From assembly GCA_001919995.1 (NCBI GenBank), contig MNIY01000106.1, forward strand, positions 1 to 16,883: a DNA stretch of 16,883 nt. The letters are read 5' to 3'. The notes under the pieces were generated by a model. That model had not been told where the DNA came from. It saw nothing but the letters and a program-made list of their open reading frames with translations, and searched no databases. The translations under genes and the position numbers were made by a program. Below are positions 15,476 through 16,883 of this stretch, in pieces. Each line of letters begins with the position of its first letter. The stretch's first letter is position 1. The stretch comes from Ktedonobacter sp. 13_1_20CM_4_53_11 (lineage in GTDB: Bacteria; Chloroflexota; Ktedonobacteria; Ktedonobacterales; Ktedonobacteraceae).

Positions 15476-15721
15476 TGGGATCAGCGCTGTATTGGCGTCG
15501 GACTCATTGGCTGGCCACGAGCAGGAAGAAGGAGTTCTCGTCAAGTCATGATGGGACCTCCTGCCGCTGGGTCTCGTCGAAGTCTAGGAGAACAAGCTGG
15601 ATCACCTCCGTGTGCTGGCTCCTTGGCACGTCCGTTCACAACATCCATCGTTTTCCACGAACGGATGTGCCAAGGAGCCAGCACAGGGGACACCGTAGCA
15701 AGTCTTTGGTGAGGGTGGGCG
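15476..15721. other. Spacer between oxidoreductase and ISKra4 element
   Basis: No gene is seen. It holds the 26-bp hairpin at 15611-15685, which may be the end of the neighbouring insertion sequence. Confidence 0.5.
15611..15685. repeat. 26-bp inverted repeat around a 23-base loop
   Basis: The left arm (15611-15636, starting TGTGCTGGCTCCTTGGCAC) and the right arm (15660-15685) are reverse complements at 25 of 26 positions. The loop is 15637-15659. No T-run follows, so a simple terminator is unlikely. It lies 37 bases beyond the transposase stop, where the end of the element is expected. Confidence 0.8.
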
Positions 15722-16883
15722 TCATTTTTTTGCGAGGAGGCGACGGCGCCAAGGATGGTCAGAAGCTGGTCGGCGGGGAGGGGTGGAAATAGTGGAGCAA
15801 GCAGAAGGCTGGGAAGGAGGCAGATTGGGGTGAGGACGGGAAGTCTTGGACCGAGCAGGAGCACCCAGCAGCAGAAGGCGCAGGATGAGCTGGCGCAGCT
15901 TGGACATAGCGGCATCCCTGCGAGTCTGCTGACGCAAGAGGCGGCGCTCTTGCCCCTGGAGCAGGCGCTGGTTGCATGCCTGTTGCCACGCTTGTTCCCA
16001 TTGATCGAGACATCCGGCTGTGCGCAAAGCGAGCATGGGATTGACATGCGAGCGCTGCCAGCGCATGCCAGCCCCTTTGAGTCGTGCTTGGACGACGCCC
16101 TTGTTGGCACTTTCCACACTGCCACTGCCAATGGGCCAGCCCAACGCTTGATAGCGGGGTGACTCCCATGTGCTGCTCACGCTTGCACAGGGAGGTGACC
16201 TTCTTGTCGAGATCAGGGACGTGGGGATGCATGTGAAGCAAACGAGTCACTTCCTTCAAGACTGCTGCTGGTCCGTGGTGCTTGAGTTCATGCCATTGCT
16301 CAGCCAGCCACGCTTCGGGCAGAGTCGTGCCAGCCGCTCTCACCAGCTCAGCAATCTCACGGAGACTAGCTTGCCGCATGGGCAAAATCGAGAATGCGCA
16401 CCGCATCAGGCCGATGCAGATCCACAAGGCCCTGGATCCACTCGGCTCCGTCTTGCACCGCACACACCTCTTTGGCGAGACCTACTCCCCGGCGCTCGGT
16501 TTCCACGGTCGCCAGTCGACCAAAGGTCTGGGAGTCGGTCAGACGGGAAAAATACGAGAGGGTGACGGTCTCGACGTGCTGCTCTGGTCGAGGCTATCAG
16601 GGGCTCTCTTTGCTCTGGACGTGTCCCACGACCACCGTTTTGGCTTCTGCCCAGACTCCCCCCACCAGAGGCACCATCGCTCCATCGTGACTTCGGATCA
16701 TCTTGCTCTCTGGTTCTTTGGCGGCCCTCGTGTTGGGCTGGCACGACGTGGCTCGACCCTTCTTGCTCTTCTTTTCCTTCTCTTCCATCAATTGGTCGGC
16801 TTGCTCGTTCTGTACCGCCTCATACGCCGCTCCTGCTTCTTCTGTTTGTCGGCGGACTGTGGCTTCACTCACTTGCACCCCCA
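15722..16883 (-). pseudogene. ISKra4-family transposase, multiply broken, 5' end at window edge
   Basis: From the right edge one frame reads VQVSEATVRRQTEEAGA, then DGAMVPLVGGVWAEAKTVVV, where the first catalytic Asp sits. It meets tandem in-frame stops TGA-TAG at 16594-16599 and resumes in the same frame with HVETVTLSYFSRLTD, RLATVETERRGVG, VQDGAEWIQGLVDLHRP and RILDFAHAAS. At 16366-16368 an extra base creates TAG; another frame continues as LREIAELVRAAGTTLPEAW and LKHHGPAAVLKEV to KREQHMG. Near 16170 a further extra G shifts the frame again, to ESPRYQALGWPIGSGSVESA (third acidic residue) and the typical C-terminus DHPWRRRLLAKK. Four stops or shifts make it inactive. The start codon lies outside the window. 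Confidence 0.85.

Larger units (their letters stand above)
15611..16883 (-). mobile_element. ISKra4-family insertion sequence, right part outside window
   Basis: The element contains the decayed ISKra4-type transposase. Its 3' flank holds a strong inverted repeat that may include the terminal repeat. The left boundary at 15611 is a guess from that hairpin; the other end is not in the window. Confidence 0.5.

Noticed and set aside
1..16883. CRISPR array, tRNA or rRNA genes
   Set aside because: No regularly spaced direct repeats, no cloverleaf with CCA end and no rRNA signature were seen on either strand.

Overview
This is a GC-rich bacterial segment with good AGGAGG-type ribosome sites. The genes it carries (split LigD parts with an archaeal-type ATP-dependent DNA ligase, UlaG-like metallo-beta-lactamase fold, family 5 solute-binding protein, GH99-like enzyme, DHA2 transporter, Ser/Thr kinase trace, IS630 and ISKra4 transposases) are what I would expect of a large soil Chloroflexota genome of the Ktedonobacteria type. 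That assignment is inference; no rRNA, tRNA or other taxonomic marker is present.

Left part (1-7.1 kb), mostly intact. A decayed IS630-family element runs in from the left edge and ends almost exactly at the stop codon of a LigD 3'-phosphoesterase gene. Next come a LigD-type primase/polymerase and a HIT protein, all on the minus strand. Divergently, on the plus strand, lie a 583-residue ATP-dependent DNA ligase, a short-chain dehydrogenase and a metallo-beta-lactamase-fold protein. The three activities that form one LigD polypeptide in many bacteria are here three separate genes. A HIT protein, a fold that includes aprataxin-type DNA deadenylases, sits between polymerase and ligase. This is the most interesting functional unit in the window. 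No Ku gene is seen.

Middle part (7.1-11.8 kb), heavily eroded. It holds a membrane protein whose C-terminal part looks replaced, a short trace of a second membrane protein, and one intact zinc alcohol dehydrogenase. These are followed by a graveyard: the N-terminal part of a DHA2 transporter, a scrap of integrase-type transposase, and a GH99-like enzyme broken by an in-frame TAG. Two strong palindromes lie beyond it: an 83-nt MITE-like hairpin and a perfect 26-bp terminator-like stem.

Right part (11.8-16.9 kb). A full-length family 5 solute-binding protein is interrupted by a single in-frame TGA. Kinase and unidentified coding traces follow. An FAD-dependent oxidoreductase starting at TTG appears to have lost about 65-70 internal residues. 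The window closes with a 26-bp hairpin and a decayed ISKra4-family transposase that runs off the right edge. The contrast between an intact repair cluster and surrounding decay, with an IS at each end, suggests a region in active erosion.
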